Shown here piece by piece: positions 16,238 through 23,738 of a DNA stretch of 49,138 bases. Position numbers and translations under genes: made by a program. Source of the stretch: Cyanosarcina radialis HA8281-LM2. GTDB taxonomy: Bacteria > Cyanobacteriota > Cyanobacteriia > Cyanobacteriales > CCAP-1448. The stretch is taken from positions 1-49,138 of the forward strand of contig JAHHHA010000044.1 in assembly GCA_019359615.1 (NCBI GenBank). The letters are read 5' to 3'. The notes under the pieces were generated by a model. It saw only the letters and a program-made list of their open reading frames with translations. It searched no databases and was not told the origin of the DNA. Position 1 is the first letter of the stretch; each line of letters begins with the position of its first letter.

Positions 16238-17902
16238 ATGGTGTATGCAAATACAACAAACGGACTAAAGAAACCGCTAGAAGATTGGAGTCAGATTAAT
16301 TGGCGACAAATCAACAAAGCGGTTAAGAATCTACGTCAGAGAATCTTTCTCGCAAGAAAACTTGGTAACTGGCGGAAGTTAAGAAACCTCCAAAAGTTAA
16401 TGCAAAGAAGCTACGCCAACCTATTATTATCGGTTCGGAAAATCACCCAGACCAATAAAGGAAAGCAGACGGCAGGAATTGACAAAGAGATTGTCAATAC
16501 CCCAGAAGCACGAGTGAAACTGGTAAACAACTGGAGCGGCGGAAATCAAAACCCCGCAAAACGAGTAATGATTCCCAAAGCCAACGGTAAGAAACGACCG
16601 CTCGGCATCCCAACCGTGCGTGACAGAATCGAACAGACAATAATAGTCAACTCACTAGAACCAGAATGGGAAGCTGTGTTTGAACCCAATTCCTATGGGT
16701 TCCGACCTGGCAAGAGTTGTCAAGACGCAATCGGACAAAGCTATAACAAGCTAAACTCCGGTATAGCTGGCGGACACACATGGGTTCTAGAAGCTGACAT
16801 TAAAGGCTTCTTTGATAACATTGCTCATGAATCCATCCTTAAACAATTAGACAACTTCCCCAAGAAAGAGCTAATCAAAGGATGGCTTAAAGCTGGGTTC
16901 ATCTTTGAAGGGAAATACAACCATACAGAGACGGGAACACCACAGGGCGGGGTGTGTTCACCCCTACTCGCCAATATAGGATTGCACGGATTAGAAACTT
17001 ACATAAAATCCACCAATTCAAAACTTGGTGTGGTTAGGTATGCCGATGACTTTATCGTCACAGCTAGGGACAAAGGAAGTCTCGAAAAAGCCCAAATCCA
17101 GATTCAGCAATGGCTATCAAATAGAGGACTTGAACTCAACGCAGAAAAGACGTTAATCACGTCAATGGAAGATGGTTTTGACTTTCTTGGATTCAACCAC
17201 CGCCATTACAATGGTAAACTCTTAATCAAACCATCCAAAAAGAAAGTCCTGGACTTTTGCAAACGGATAGGGAAAGAAACAAGAGAACTAAATGGAAAAG
17301 AACAAGAAGAACTAATCAGAAAACTAAATCCAATTCTGCGAGGTTTTGCTAACTACTACAAGGGGGTGGTCAGTAAAGAAACCTTTGGCTACATCTCATA
17401 CAGACTGTGGCAATACCTTTGGCGTTGGGCAAAGCGTAGACACCCCAACAAAAACTCAAAATGGGTGCGGAAACGTTACTTTAAAACCATAAATGGCAAT
17501 AAATGGACATTCTGTGCCACAATCACAGACCGCCAAGGGAAAGATAGAGACTTAACTCTCTACCCAATAGCGTACACACCCATCGAACGCCATGTAAAGG
17601 TCAAAGGGAAAGCGTCACCGGATGACCCCTCACTCAAAGAATACTGGGAAAAACGGCACCACAAACACGGAAAGAGCTATTGGGAACGCAACTCGCGCAA
17701 CTATAAAATTGCTCAAAACCAAGGCTGGAAATGTCCCATCTGTGGCGACCCACTATTCAATAATGAGGAAATAGAAACCCATCATATAGTTCCTGTGGCT
17801 CAAGGCGGACGAAACGACATCGAAAACCTACAGCATTTGCACAAAGCGTGCCACAAACAGGAACATTCAAAATCCAAGTTTCTTGCTCGAAATAAGGCTT
17901 GA
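16238..17902 (+). CDS. ltrA: Group II intron-encoded reverse transcriptase/maturase with HNH endonuclease
   Basis: The 554-aa protein supports splicing and retrohoming of the intron. The RT domain (about 60-330) has RPLGIPTVRDRI, SYGFRPGKSCQDAI, LEADIKGFFDNI, TGTPQGGVCSPLLANI and the catalytic YADD at 268-271. Domain X (maturase/thumb, about 340-440) contains LNPILRGFANYYK. The C-terminal DNA-binding and HNH domains (499-543) show CPICGDPLF, ETHHIVPVAQGG and CHKQEH, with both zinc Cys pairs. All catalytic residues are present, so the protein looks active. The start ATG at 16238 gives MVYANTTN; the stop overlaps the first base of domain V. Confidence 0.95.
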   Translation: MVYANTTNGLKKPLEDWSQINWRQINKAVKNLRQRIFLARKLGNWRKLRNLQKLMQRSYANLLLSVRKITQTNKGKQTAGIDKEIVNTPEARVKLVNNWSGGNQNPAKRVMIPKANGKKRPLGIPTVRDRIEQTIIVNSLEPEWEAVFEPNSYGFRPGKSCQDAIGQSYNKLNSGIAGGHTWVLEADIKGFFDNIAHESILKQLDNFPKKELIKGWLKAGFIFEGKYNHTETGTPQGGVCSPLLANIGLHGLETYIKSTNSKLGVVRYADDFIVTARDKGSLEKAQIQIQQWLSNRGLELNAEKTLITSMEDGFDFLGFNHRHYNGKLLIKPSKKKVLDFCKRIGKETRELNGKEQEELIRKLNPILRGFANYYKGVVSKETFGYISYRLWQYLWRWAKRRHPNKNSKWVRKRYFKTINGNKWTFCATITDRQGKDRDLTLYPIAYTPIERHVKVKGKASPDDPSLKEYWEKRHHKHGKSYWERNSRNYKIAQNQGWKCPICGDPLFNNEEIETHHIVPVAQGGRNDIENLQHLHKACHKQEHSKSKFLARNKA

Positions 17903-17934
17903 GCCGGATGATAGGAAACCGTCAAGTCCGGTTC
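17901..17934 (+). ncRNA. Group II intron domain V
   Basis: The 34-nt hairpin starts GAGCCGGATGA, has the GAAA-type loop region and closes with TCCGGTTC. It is the catalytic core of the ribozyme. Domain VI (about 17936-17975) follows with stem GAGCG/CGCTC and a likely bulged branch-point A in the AACCTTACCC strand. Confidence 0.85.
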
Positions 17935-17980
17935 TTAGGGGAGGGGAGAGCGGTGACGCTCGAACCTTACCCGACTAAAA

Positions 17981-19120
17981 ATGCGAGTTTCAGTTCTCAA
18001 TCCAGATGGTACGCCAGTAATGCCAACTAAGCCCAGTCGCGCGAGACGATGGCTAAAGGATGGCAAAGCCGTAATCGTGCATAATGACCTCAAGGTTTTC
18101 TGCATTCAATTGGTTGCTGAACCATCGGGACGTAAAACTCAAGACATGGTTGTCGGTATCGATCCTGGCAAGCTCTTTACAGGTATCGGCGTACAAACCA
18201 GTAAAGCAACGCTGTTTACGGCTCATCTAATTTTGCCTTTTAAGTCAATAACCAAAAAGATGAGTAGTCGCCGTCAGTTGAGGCGAACTCGACGCGGCAG
18301 AAGAATCAATCGAAAAGTAGCTTTTAAATCTCGCGCACACCGCCAGAAGCGATTCTCGAACCGCAGACAGGGTAAATTACCCCCATCAATTCGAGCTAAC
18401 AAGCAATTGGAACTGCGGGTAGTCAAAGAATTACTCAAGCTCTTTCCGATTTCTCATATTCGCTACGAAGTTATCAAGGCGAGAACAGAAAACGGCAAAG
18501 GCAAAGGTTTTTCGCCTGCTATGGTCGGACAAAAAATCATGCTGCAATGGTTGGAAAATTTGCGACCGACCACAACTCAATACGGTTGGCAAACATCTAT
18601 TCTCAGGCAACAACTTGGATTAGCCAAGGATAAAACTGACAAGTCTAAGCAATCTCCTGAGACTCACGCCAATGATGGCATTGCTTTAGCCGCCAGCCAC
18701 TTTATGAGTTTCGAGCAATTCCATACCGCCAATACTAGAGGTCATCATTGGGTGGGACAAGTCGAGGTTACTTCGTCACCATTTCGAGTTATTTCTCGTC
18801 CCCATATTTATCGTCGGCAGTTGCATTTTGAGAATCCAGATACGGGTGGAATGCGGAAGCGTAAAGGTGGAACTGTAACCCCGTTTGGGTTCCGCTCTGG
18901 GGATTTAGTAAAAGCTTCTAAGTCTGGAACAGTTATCACGGGTTGGATTGGTGGATTTACTAATAGCGAGAAAAGTAAAAATGTTAGCGTCTATGACCAC
19001 AATTGGAAGCAAATCGGACAGTATGCTTTGTCAAAACTCGAATTACTCCAGCGCAGTACAGGAATCTGTGTTGCGAAGATGAATTATTGTCCGACTCCGT
19101 ACCTACGTCGGACGCGCTAG
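17981..19120 (+). CDS. isrB: IsrB-type RNA-guided nickase-like nuclease
   Basis: The 379-aa protein starts with a PLMP domain (VLNPDGTPVMPTKPSRARRWL, residues 5-25). A split RuvC follows: RuvC-I VVGIDPG with Asp61; an Arg-rich bridge helix (96-128, RRQLRRTRRGRR; the RRXRR region); RuvC-II IRYEVIKA with Glu163; RuvC-III ETHANDGIALA with His229 and Asp232. Between RuvC-II and III there are only about 60 residues (YGWQTSILRQQLGLAKDKTDKSKQS) and no HNH. This marks IsrB rather than IscB. The C-terminal 130 residues match the small target-interaction domain. IsrB nicks DNA guided by the omegaRNA encoded 5' of it. The ORF is intact but its upstream RNA is separated by the group II intron; the start ATG lies 6 nt after the intron end. 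Confidence 0.88.
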   Translation: MRVSVLNPDGTPVMPTKPSRARRWLKDGKAVIVHNDLKVFCIQLVAEPSGRKTQDMVVGIDPGKLFTGIGVQTSKATLFTAHLILPFKSITKKMSSRRQLRRTRRGRRINRKVAFKSRAHRQKRFSNRRQGKLPPSIRANKQLELRVVKELLKLFPISHIRYEVIKARTENGKGKGFSPAMVGQKIMLQWLENLRPTTTQYGWQTSILRQQLGLAKDKTDKSKQSPETHANDGIALAASHFMSFEQFHTANTRGHHWVGQVEVTSSPFRVISRPHIYRRQLHFENPDTGGMRKRKGGTVTPFGFRSGDLVKASKSGTVITGWIGGFTNSEKSKNVSVYDHNWKQIGQYALSKLELLQRSTGICVAKMNYCPTPYLRRTR

Positions 19121-19125
19121 ACCGT

Positions 19126-19152
19126 CACTAGCCGCTGGCGCTGAGCGTAGGG
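19126..19152 (+). other. Right-end subterminal hairpin of the isrB element
   Basis: CTA-GC-CGCT (19128-19136) pairs with AGCG-TAG (19144-19150). The sequence mirrors the left-end hairpin at 15419-15447 in primary sequence (CTAGCCGC and GCTGAGC are shared). Its place 6 bp after the isrB stop supports a right end of IS200/IS605 type. Confidence 0.5.
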
Positions 19153-19205
19153 ACTCCCGCTTATTCCGTTGACGAAACTTCATAAGGTGGCCCCCTGGCG
19201 CTCCA

Positions 19206-19850
19206 ATGTTACAAACGCAAGACCCCGGCAAGAATCAAGCTAAGACCCAGAAACAGAGTCCCGAAATTCTCGTTCACTTTCCCAACGTTGCCTATCACCT
19301 GGTTGCGATCGCCTCTTCTAGCGGTGGATTGAAAGCAGTTAGCACGGTTTTATCTGCCCTACCAGCAGAGTTTCCCGCCGCAATTGTTCTGGTTCAGCAC
19401 ATGAGTTCTCTATATCCTAGCTATCTGCCCGAACTTCTAAACCGTTGCACCGCTCTTGAGGTTAAAGCAGCCATAGCAGGCGAACCGATCCGTCCGGGAA
19501 TAGTTTATGTTGCCGTTCCAGATAAACACCTGCTGGTCGAGCCAGAAGGGACGCTGGCCTTTTCAGATGCAGCCAAAGCGAACTTTTCTCGTCCCGCTGC
19601 TGACGTGCTATTTAGATCGGTAGCCAAGAACTACAGATCGAGAGCGATCGCGGTGGTCTTGACGGGTGCAAACAGCGATGGGGCGCTAGGGAGTCTTGCC
19701 ATCAAGAAATATGGCGGTGTGGTAATCGCTCAAGATGAGGCCACCTCTGCGTGTTTCAAGATGCCGAAGGCTGCCATTGAGACGGGCAAGGTCGATCTCG
19801 TGTTGCCGATAGAGGCGATCGCCTCAACCCTATATAGTCTGGTCGCGTAA
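19206..19850 (+). CDS. CheB-type methylesterase domain protein
   Basis: The 214-aa protein is a stand-alone CheB catalytic domain (about 28-212). The active site is visible: Ser in AIASSSGGLKAV (about 38), His65 in VLVQHMS and Asp158 in VVLTGANSDGALG. There is no receiver domain, unlike the classical chemotaxis CheB, so activity is not phosphorylation controlled by its own chain. No cheR or receptor lies nearby. The first about 27 residues are hydrophilic and poorly conserved in pattern; because the isrB element ends just upstream, the original promoter or N-terminus may have been altered. Cyanobacterial CheB-like orphans often pair with hybrid CheR proteins encoded elsewhere. Confidence 0.82.
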   Translation: MLQTQDPGKNQAKTQKQSPEILVHFPNVAYHLVAIASSSGGLKAVSTVLSALPAEFPAAIVLVQHMSSLYPSYLPELLNRCTALEVKAAIAGEPIRPGIVYVAVPDKHLLVEPEGTLAFSDAAKANFSRPAADVLFRSVAKNYRSRAIAVVLTGANSDGALGSLAIKKYGGVVIAQDEATSACFKMPKAAIETGKVDLVLPIEAIASTLYSLVA

Positions 19851-19886
19851 GAGAAAGCGGCTTGACTATAGTTACCCAAGTTTGAA

Positions 19887-22571
19887 TTAAGACAATTTCC
19901 AGCTAGCTTCGGCTAACTCTGACCCCATCGTTGGTTTATGACCGTTCTCTAGGGATTGACGGCGGGCTTCGATCGAATTAATAGCGCGACTGATGCTTTC
20001 GGGTAAGATCGCTACCAAACTGCCATCGGGCGCTTCATCTAGGGCCGTGAGAATCGCTTGATTTTCGTCCAAGATAGATTCGTGGCGGCGATCTGGCATG
20101 GCTTGCCGAATGCCCTGACAGATTAACTCTGCTACCTCGCCTCTGGTTCTGCCCCGCGTGTCGTCATCTTCTTTGACGATAATGCGATCGAAGATGCTGG
20201 CAGATAGCTTGCCCAAAGCGATAAAGTCTTCGTTCCGGCGATCGCCCGGAGCGCCAATGACCCCAATTTTGATCCCGGTTTTCCAGTTGCGGACGAAGCC
20301 ACCTACAGCTTCATAACTGTGGGGGTTGTGGGCGTAATCTACTAAGACGTGATAGCTGCCCAAATTGAATAAATTCATCCGCCCTGGAGTTTGACTGGTT
20401 GAAGGTTCAAACGATCTCAACGCCGAGCGAATCGGCTCGATTTCTACCCCTTGGGCGTAGGCTGCCAAACTAGCAGCCAGGGCGTTAGCGATCGCGAATG
20501 GCGCTCGTCCTCCCATGGTTAAGGGAACGTTGACTGCCTGTTCCAGGCGAATCGTCCAATCTCCTTTGACGATCGACAAGTAGCCGTTTTCGTAAACTGC
20601 TGCTAAGCCACCAGCGCGAGTATGTTGCTGGACTAACTCGCTTTCTGGATTCATCGAGAAGTATGCCACCTGGCATTTCAGGCGCTCGGCCATGGCTACT
20701 ACCAAGGGATCGTCGGCATTGAGAACGGCGTAGCCTGTATTCATTACCGTTTCTGCCAGTACGCTCTTGAGGTGGGCTAATTGTTCGATCGTATCGATAT
20801 CGCCAATTCCCAAGTGATCGGCAGCGACATTTAACACTACGCCGACATCGCAGCGATCGAATGCCAGACCCGATCGCAAGATCCCGCCGCGTGCGGTTTC
20901 CAGAACTGCGACCTCAACCGTCGGATCTTTCAAGATGGTTTGAGCGCTTTGGGGTCCAGTGGTATCGCCTGCTTCCACCAAGTAATCGCTAATGTAAATG
21001 CCATCGGTGGTGGTGTATCCCACTGTCGCTCCAGTTTGTTTGTAAATGTGAGCGATCAGTCGGGTAGTGGTGGTTTTGCCGTTCGTGCCAGTAATAGCGA
21101 CGATCGGGATCTGACTGGGAGTTCCAGGCGGAAATAGCATATCCAGCACTGGCGCGGCCACGTTGCGGGGCAAACCTTGGCTGGGAGCTACGTGCATTCT
21201 AAAACCGGGGGCGGCATTGACCTCGACCACTGCCCCGCCAATTTGTCTTAAAGGTTTAGAAATATCTGGGGTGACGACATCAATGCCAGCGATATCGAGT
21301 CCGACGATCTTGGCAGCGCGGGCAAACAGCCAGAGGTTTTCGGGATGAACCTCATCGGTGCGATCGACGGCAATTCCCCCAGTGCTGAGATTGGCAGTGG
21401 CTTTGAGATAGCAAATTTCCCCCGCTGGCAACACGGTTTCGAGAGTATATCCTTGTTGTTCCAAGAGTTGCCAACTAGTGCGATCGACTTCGATTTTGGT
21501 GAGAACGTTATCGTGTCCTTCGCCGCGATTGGGGTCGCTATTAATTTTTTCCACCAATTGAGCGACAGTTAATTTGCCATCTCCGACGACGTTAGCGGGA
21601 ACCCGTTCGGCGACGGCGATGACTTTGCCGTTAATTACTAACACTCGATGATCTCGCCCTTGGTAATACCGTTCGACAATCACCGATCGAGTTTTCGAGG
21701 CGGCACTGGCGGCATCGTAGGCGGCTTCGGCTGCTTCCCTGGTCTTGATGTTGAGGGTAATGCCACGTCCGTGGTTGCCATCTAGGGGTTTGATCGCAAT
21801 CGGGTAGCCTCCGACATCAGCGATCGCGTCTTCTAGTTCGTCGAGGTATCTTATTACCGTACCCTGTGGGACTGGAATTCCGGCATCTTTGAGAATTTGC
21901 TTGGTTCCTTCTTTATCGCAAGCTAGCTCGACTGCCAAAATGCCGGAATAATCGGTCAAGGTAGCTTGGACTCGCTTCTGCTTGATACCGTAACCTAGCT
22001 GGATTGTTGCCCTAACGTTCAATGGCATCCAGGGAATTCCCCTGGCTTCAGCTTCTTTAACTATGGTTTCCGTACTGGGGCCTAATGCCGCATCTGCCCA
22101 GTAATTTCGCAAATCTTTGAGGTCTTGCTCTAATTCTGTCGGCGGGTAAGTGCCACTATCGACAATACTTTGACACAAGCGGACGGCCGCTCTAGCGGCA
22201 TATCTGCCAGCTTGCTCGTCTAGGTATTCGATGACTACTTGATAAATACTCTCGCTTGAGGTTTGACGGGTGCGACCGAATCCTACCAGCATTCCGGCTA
22301 AAGTTTGCAGTTCGAGGGCGACGTGTTCGATAATGTGCCCCATCATCGTGCCTTCTCGCACCCGACTCAAAAATCCCCCCCGACAACCTGGCGAACAGAA
22401 GTGTTCTTCCAGGCTGGGCAGCACTTGCACCAATCCTTCGTAGAATCCAGGCAGTTCGTGCGATTTCTTGTCGGCCAGTTCTTCTAAATCGAGACGCATC
22501 ACTACCAGTTTTTGCCGCCGAATACTCCAATAGTTAGGTCCGCGTAACGTCTGGATTTTGAGGATTTTCAT
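19887..22571 (-). CDS. cphA: Cyanophycin synthetase CphA
   Basis: The 894-aa enzyme polymerises Asp and Arg into cyanophycin (multi-L-arginyl-poly-L-aspartate), the nitrogen store of cyanobacteria. It has an N-terminal domain (about 1-160: MKILKIQTLRGPNYWSIRRQ), an ATP-grasp domain (about 220-470; PIAIKPLDGNHGRG and IEVNAAPGF-type ends) and a Mur-ligase-like domain (from about 480) with P-loop VAITGTNGKTTTT and NVAADHLGIGD. It has the standard length for CphA1. The usual upstream partner cphB (cyanophycinase) is not found next to it. A 20-bp inverted repeat is located 170 bp upstream of its start. Confidence 0.97.
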   Translation of the reverse strand: MKILKIQTLRGPNYWSIRRQKLVVMRLDLEELADKKSHELPGFYEGLVQVLPSLEEHFCSPGCRGGFLSRVREGTMMGHIIEHVALELQTLAGMLVGFGRTRQTSSESIYQVVIEYLDEQAGRYAARAAVRLCQSIVDSGTYPPTELEQDLKDLRNYWADAALGPSTETIVKEAEARGIPWMPLNVRATIQLGYGIKQKRVQATLTDYSGILAVELACDKEGTKQILKDAGIPVPQGTVIRYLDELEDAIADVGGYPIAIKPLDGNHGRGITLNIKTREAAEAAYDAASAASKTRSVIVERYYQGRDHRVLVINGKVIAVAERVPANVVGDGKLTVAQLVEKINSDPNRGEGHDNVLTKIEVDRTSWQLLEQQGYTLETVLPAGEICYLKATANLSTGGIAVDRTDEVHPENLWLFARAAKIVGLDIAGIDVVTPDISKPLRQIGGAVVEVNAAPGFRMHVAPSQGLPRNVAAPVLDMLFPPGTPSQIPIVAITGTNGKTTTTRLIAHIYKQTGATVGYTTTDGIYISDYLVEAGDTTGPQSAQTILKDPTVEVAVLETARGGILRSGLAFDRCDVGVVLNVAADHLGIGDIDTIEQLAHLKSVLAETVMNTGYAVLNADDPLVVAMAERLKCQVAYFSMNPESELVQQHTRAGGLAAVYENGYLSIVKGDWTIRLEQAVNVPLTMGGRAPFAIANALAASLAAYAQGVEIEPIRSALRSFEPSTSQTPGRMNLFNLGSYHVLVDYAHNPHSYEAVGGFVRNWKTGIKIGVIGAPGDRRNEDFIALGKLSASIFDRIIVKEDDDTRGRTRGEVAELICQGIRQAMPDRRHESILDENQAILTALDEAPDGSLVAILPESISRAINSIEARRQSLENGHKPTMGSELAEASWKLS

Positions 22572-22740
22572 AACAATTTTTTAAATGAGCCACCTAGCCA
22601 AGCAATCTTCTATCTTCTATCTTGCCAAATCCTGGAGTCTGTTCGTGGCAAACATTTCAAAGGACGCGATCGCTTCTCAGAAGCCTTTTATACCAAATTC
22701 GGCACTCACCCTCACCTCTCTTTTGCGAATCTGAAATTTT

Positions 22741-22783
22741 TAGAAAGCTACTTCTCAAGACTATCTTGAGAAGTAGCTTTCTA
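22741..22783. repeat. 20-bp perfect inverted repeat with 3-nt spacer
   Basis: The arms at 22741-22760 and 22764-22783 are exact reverse complements (arm begins TAGAAAGCTACTTCTC) and are separated by CTA. As DNA it could form a cruciform; as RNA it would be an unusually stable hairpin. It lies between the leftward cphA start and the 3' end of a small leftward ORF, so it could terminate that transcript and isolate the cphA promoter. Confidence 0.85.
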
Positions 22784-22790
22784 GTTTGAG

Positions 22791-22982
22791 TTACGAGTTG
22801 TCCTTACCCTTCTTCCTCGATCGTTGCCGATCGGCTACTTTCTCCACAATCGTGTAAGTTGCGGGTGCTGCCTTGAGTAAGTCTAGAGTAGAGATTCGTG
22901 GGTCCTGGAGCTTGACAGCCCACAAGAGTAACAATGTCAATAATCCTGGAATAAGAGTCTTTTCAGAAAGCAAGTGCTGCAT
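22791..22982 (-). CDS. Small hypothetical membrane-type ORF
   Basis: This 63-aa frame begins MQHLLSEKTLIPGLLTLLLLWAVKLQ, with a possible short membrane helix, and ends with a very basic tail (DRQRSRKKGKDNS). It reads left, divergent from the winged-helix gene, and starts at the edge of the iteron-like region; the perfect inverted repeat follows its stop. No family is recognised and no clear ribosome site is seen. It may be real because it fills the space between promoter-like repeats and a terminator-like hairpin. Confidence 0.35.
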   Translation of the reverse strand: MQHLLSEKTLIPGLLTLLLLWAVKLQDPRISTLDLLKAAPATYTIVEKVADRQRSRKKGKDNS

Positions 22983-23133
22983 TTACTGCATATGGATATG
23001 CAGTAAGTACATATGGTTCAGCATCTCGTGCATATACTCCCGTACTTTGTGCATATGCCTATGTATACCGTGCATTATTTACCTGCATTCCGTGCATATG
23101 CCCATGTACGTCATGCATCTTTTATCTGCATCT
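22983..23133. repeat. Iteron-like GTGCATATG repeat array with palindrome
   Basis: An 11-bp inverted repeat TTACTGCATAT-GG-ATATGCAGTAA (22983-23006) is followed by a partial CGTGCATATAC unit (about 23027). Two 43-bp direct repeats then follow (23048-23090 and 23091-23133; 32 of 43 bases identical), each containing GTGCATATGCC, ATGTA, TGCAT and CTGCAT. NsiI/NdeI-like TGCAT and CATATG cores recur about ten times. The array is directly upstream of a winged-helix gene. It resembles iterons of plasmid origins or an operator array for that protein. Confidence 0.75.
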
Positions 23134-23188
23134 TGTGCCATACTTGGTAGAATGCGGTGTTCTCTTTTGGATAAGCCTTGTAAAGCTG

Positions 23189-23632
23189 ATGTCTCAAAAT
23201 AATCAAAACAAGGTCAAGCCATCTAATAAAGAAGCAAGCTCGAAGTCAATTAAAGAGCGGCAAAAGATTACAGTCTTTAAGGAAGTTGATGAACTTGGAC
23301 TCGATCCCTATGAGTTTAGAGTTTACGGGCATATTGCCCGCAGAGGAGACTGTTTTGCCTCACTGGAAAAAATAGCAGCAATCTGTTGCATGAGCGTTAG
23401 GAGAGTTCAATACTCCTTGAAAGTGCTTGAAGAAGCTGGATTGATTCATAAAGAAAAACGTAAAGGTAGAGCAAATAAATTTGCTTTAACATATCCTAGT
23501 AAGTGGCTTAACAAAATTAGTAAAGAACAATTAGAGAGAATTAGACAAAAAGTAAAAAGCCACAGAAAAGAAGATGATGACGCGGCATCAACAAAAGCTG
23601 GGAATAAAATAAAAGAAGAACTTGATGGTTGA
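23189..23632 (+). CDS. Winged helix-turn-helix protein (HTH_36, replication-initiator-like)
   Basis: I start at ATG 23189 (MSQNNQNKVKPSNKEASSK); the upstream extension is within the repeat-bearing leader. The protein of about 147 aa has a basic disordered N-terminus. A winged HTH of the HTH_36 type follows at about 35-105: DPYEFRVYGHIARRG, SLEKIAAICCMSVRRVQYSLKVLEEAGLI, then a beta-wing KRKGRANKFAL. A charged C-terminus completes it. HTH_36 domains occur in phage replisome organisers and plasmid Rep proteins. Together with the iteron-like array upstream, this could be a remnant replication module or an autorepressor; no partition or helicase genes follow. Confidence 0.6.
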   Translation: MSQNNQNKVKPSNKEASSKSIKERQKITVFKEVDELGLDPYEFRVYGHIARRGDCFASLEKIAAICCMSVRRVQYSLKVLEEAGLIHKEKRKGRANKFALTYPSKWLNKISKEQLERIRQKVKSHRKEDDDAASTKAGNKIKEELDG

Positions 23633-23738
23633 GTGCGATCGAGCTACTTTTAATTTTGCAATTATTTTTATTAGATAGCTCTCCGAAGTTTTGTTATCTT
23701 TAAAATAAGATTATGTATCTGAGAAAGTTAACCTTTCG

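Larger units (their letters stand above)
15635..17975 (+). mobile_element. Group II intron with intron-encoded protein
   Basis: The 5' end is GCGCG (variant of GUGYG) at 15635. IBS1 TATCTC (15629-15634) is exactly complementary to GAGATA (15927-15932), which lies in the loop of an 8-bp hairpin TTTTAACG/CGTTAAAA, the usual EBS1 setting. IBS2 TAAGGAT (15622-15628) is exactly complementary to ATCCTTA (15862-15868, EBS2). Domain V is the 34-nt hairpin at 17901-17934. Domain VI follows and the intron ends in ..CCGAC at 17975. Length is about 2.34 kb with the ORF in domain IV, typical of bacterial ORF-containing introns of cyanobacteria. It appears intact and probably mobile. Confidence 0.92.
15419..19200 (+). 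mobile_element. IsrB (IS200/IS605-like) element carrying a nested group II intron
   Basis: The left end has a hairpin, CCCCTAGC (15419-15426) pairing with GCTAGGGG (15440-15447). A related sequence follows the isrB stop at 19126-19152. The two share CTAGCCGC...GCTGAGC.TAGGG at most positions, as expected for subterminal hairpins at the two ends of an IS200/IS605-type element. ATGAA precedes the left hairpin (15414-15418). Between the ends lie an omegaRNA-like structured region, the intron and isrB. No tnpA is present, so movement would need a transposase in trans. The right boundary is approximate; cheB starts at 19206. Confidence 0.65.

Noticed and set aside
17981-19120. IscB (with HNH) or TnpB instead of IsrB
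   Set aside because: There is no HNH between RuvC-II and RuvC-III, and the PLMP and Arg-rich start is not a TnpB feature.
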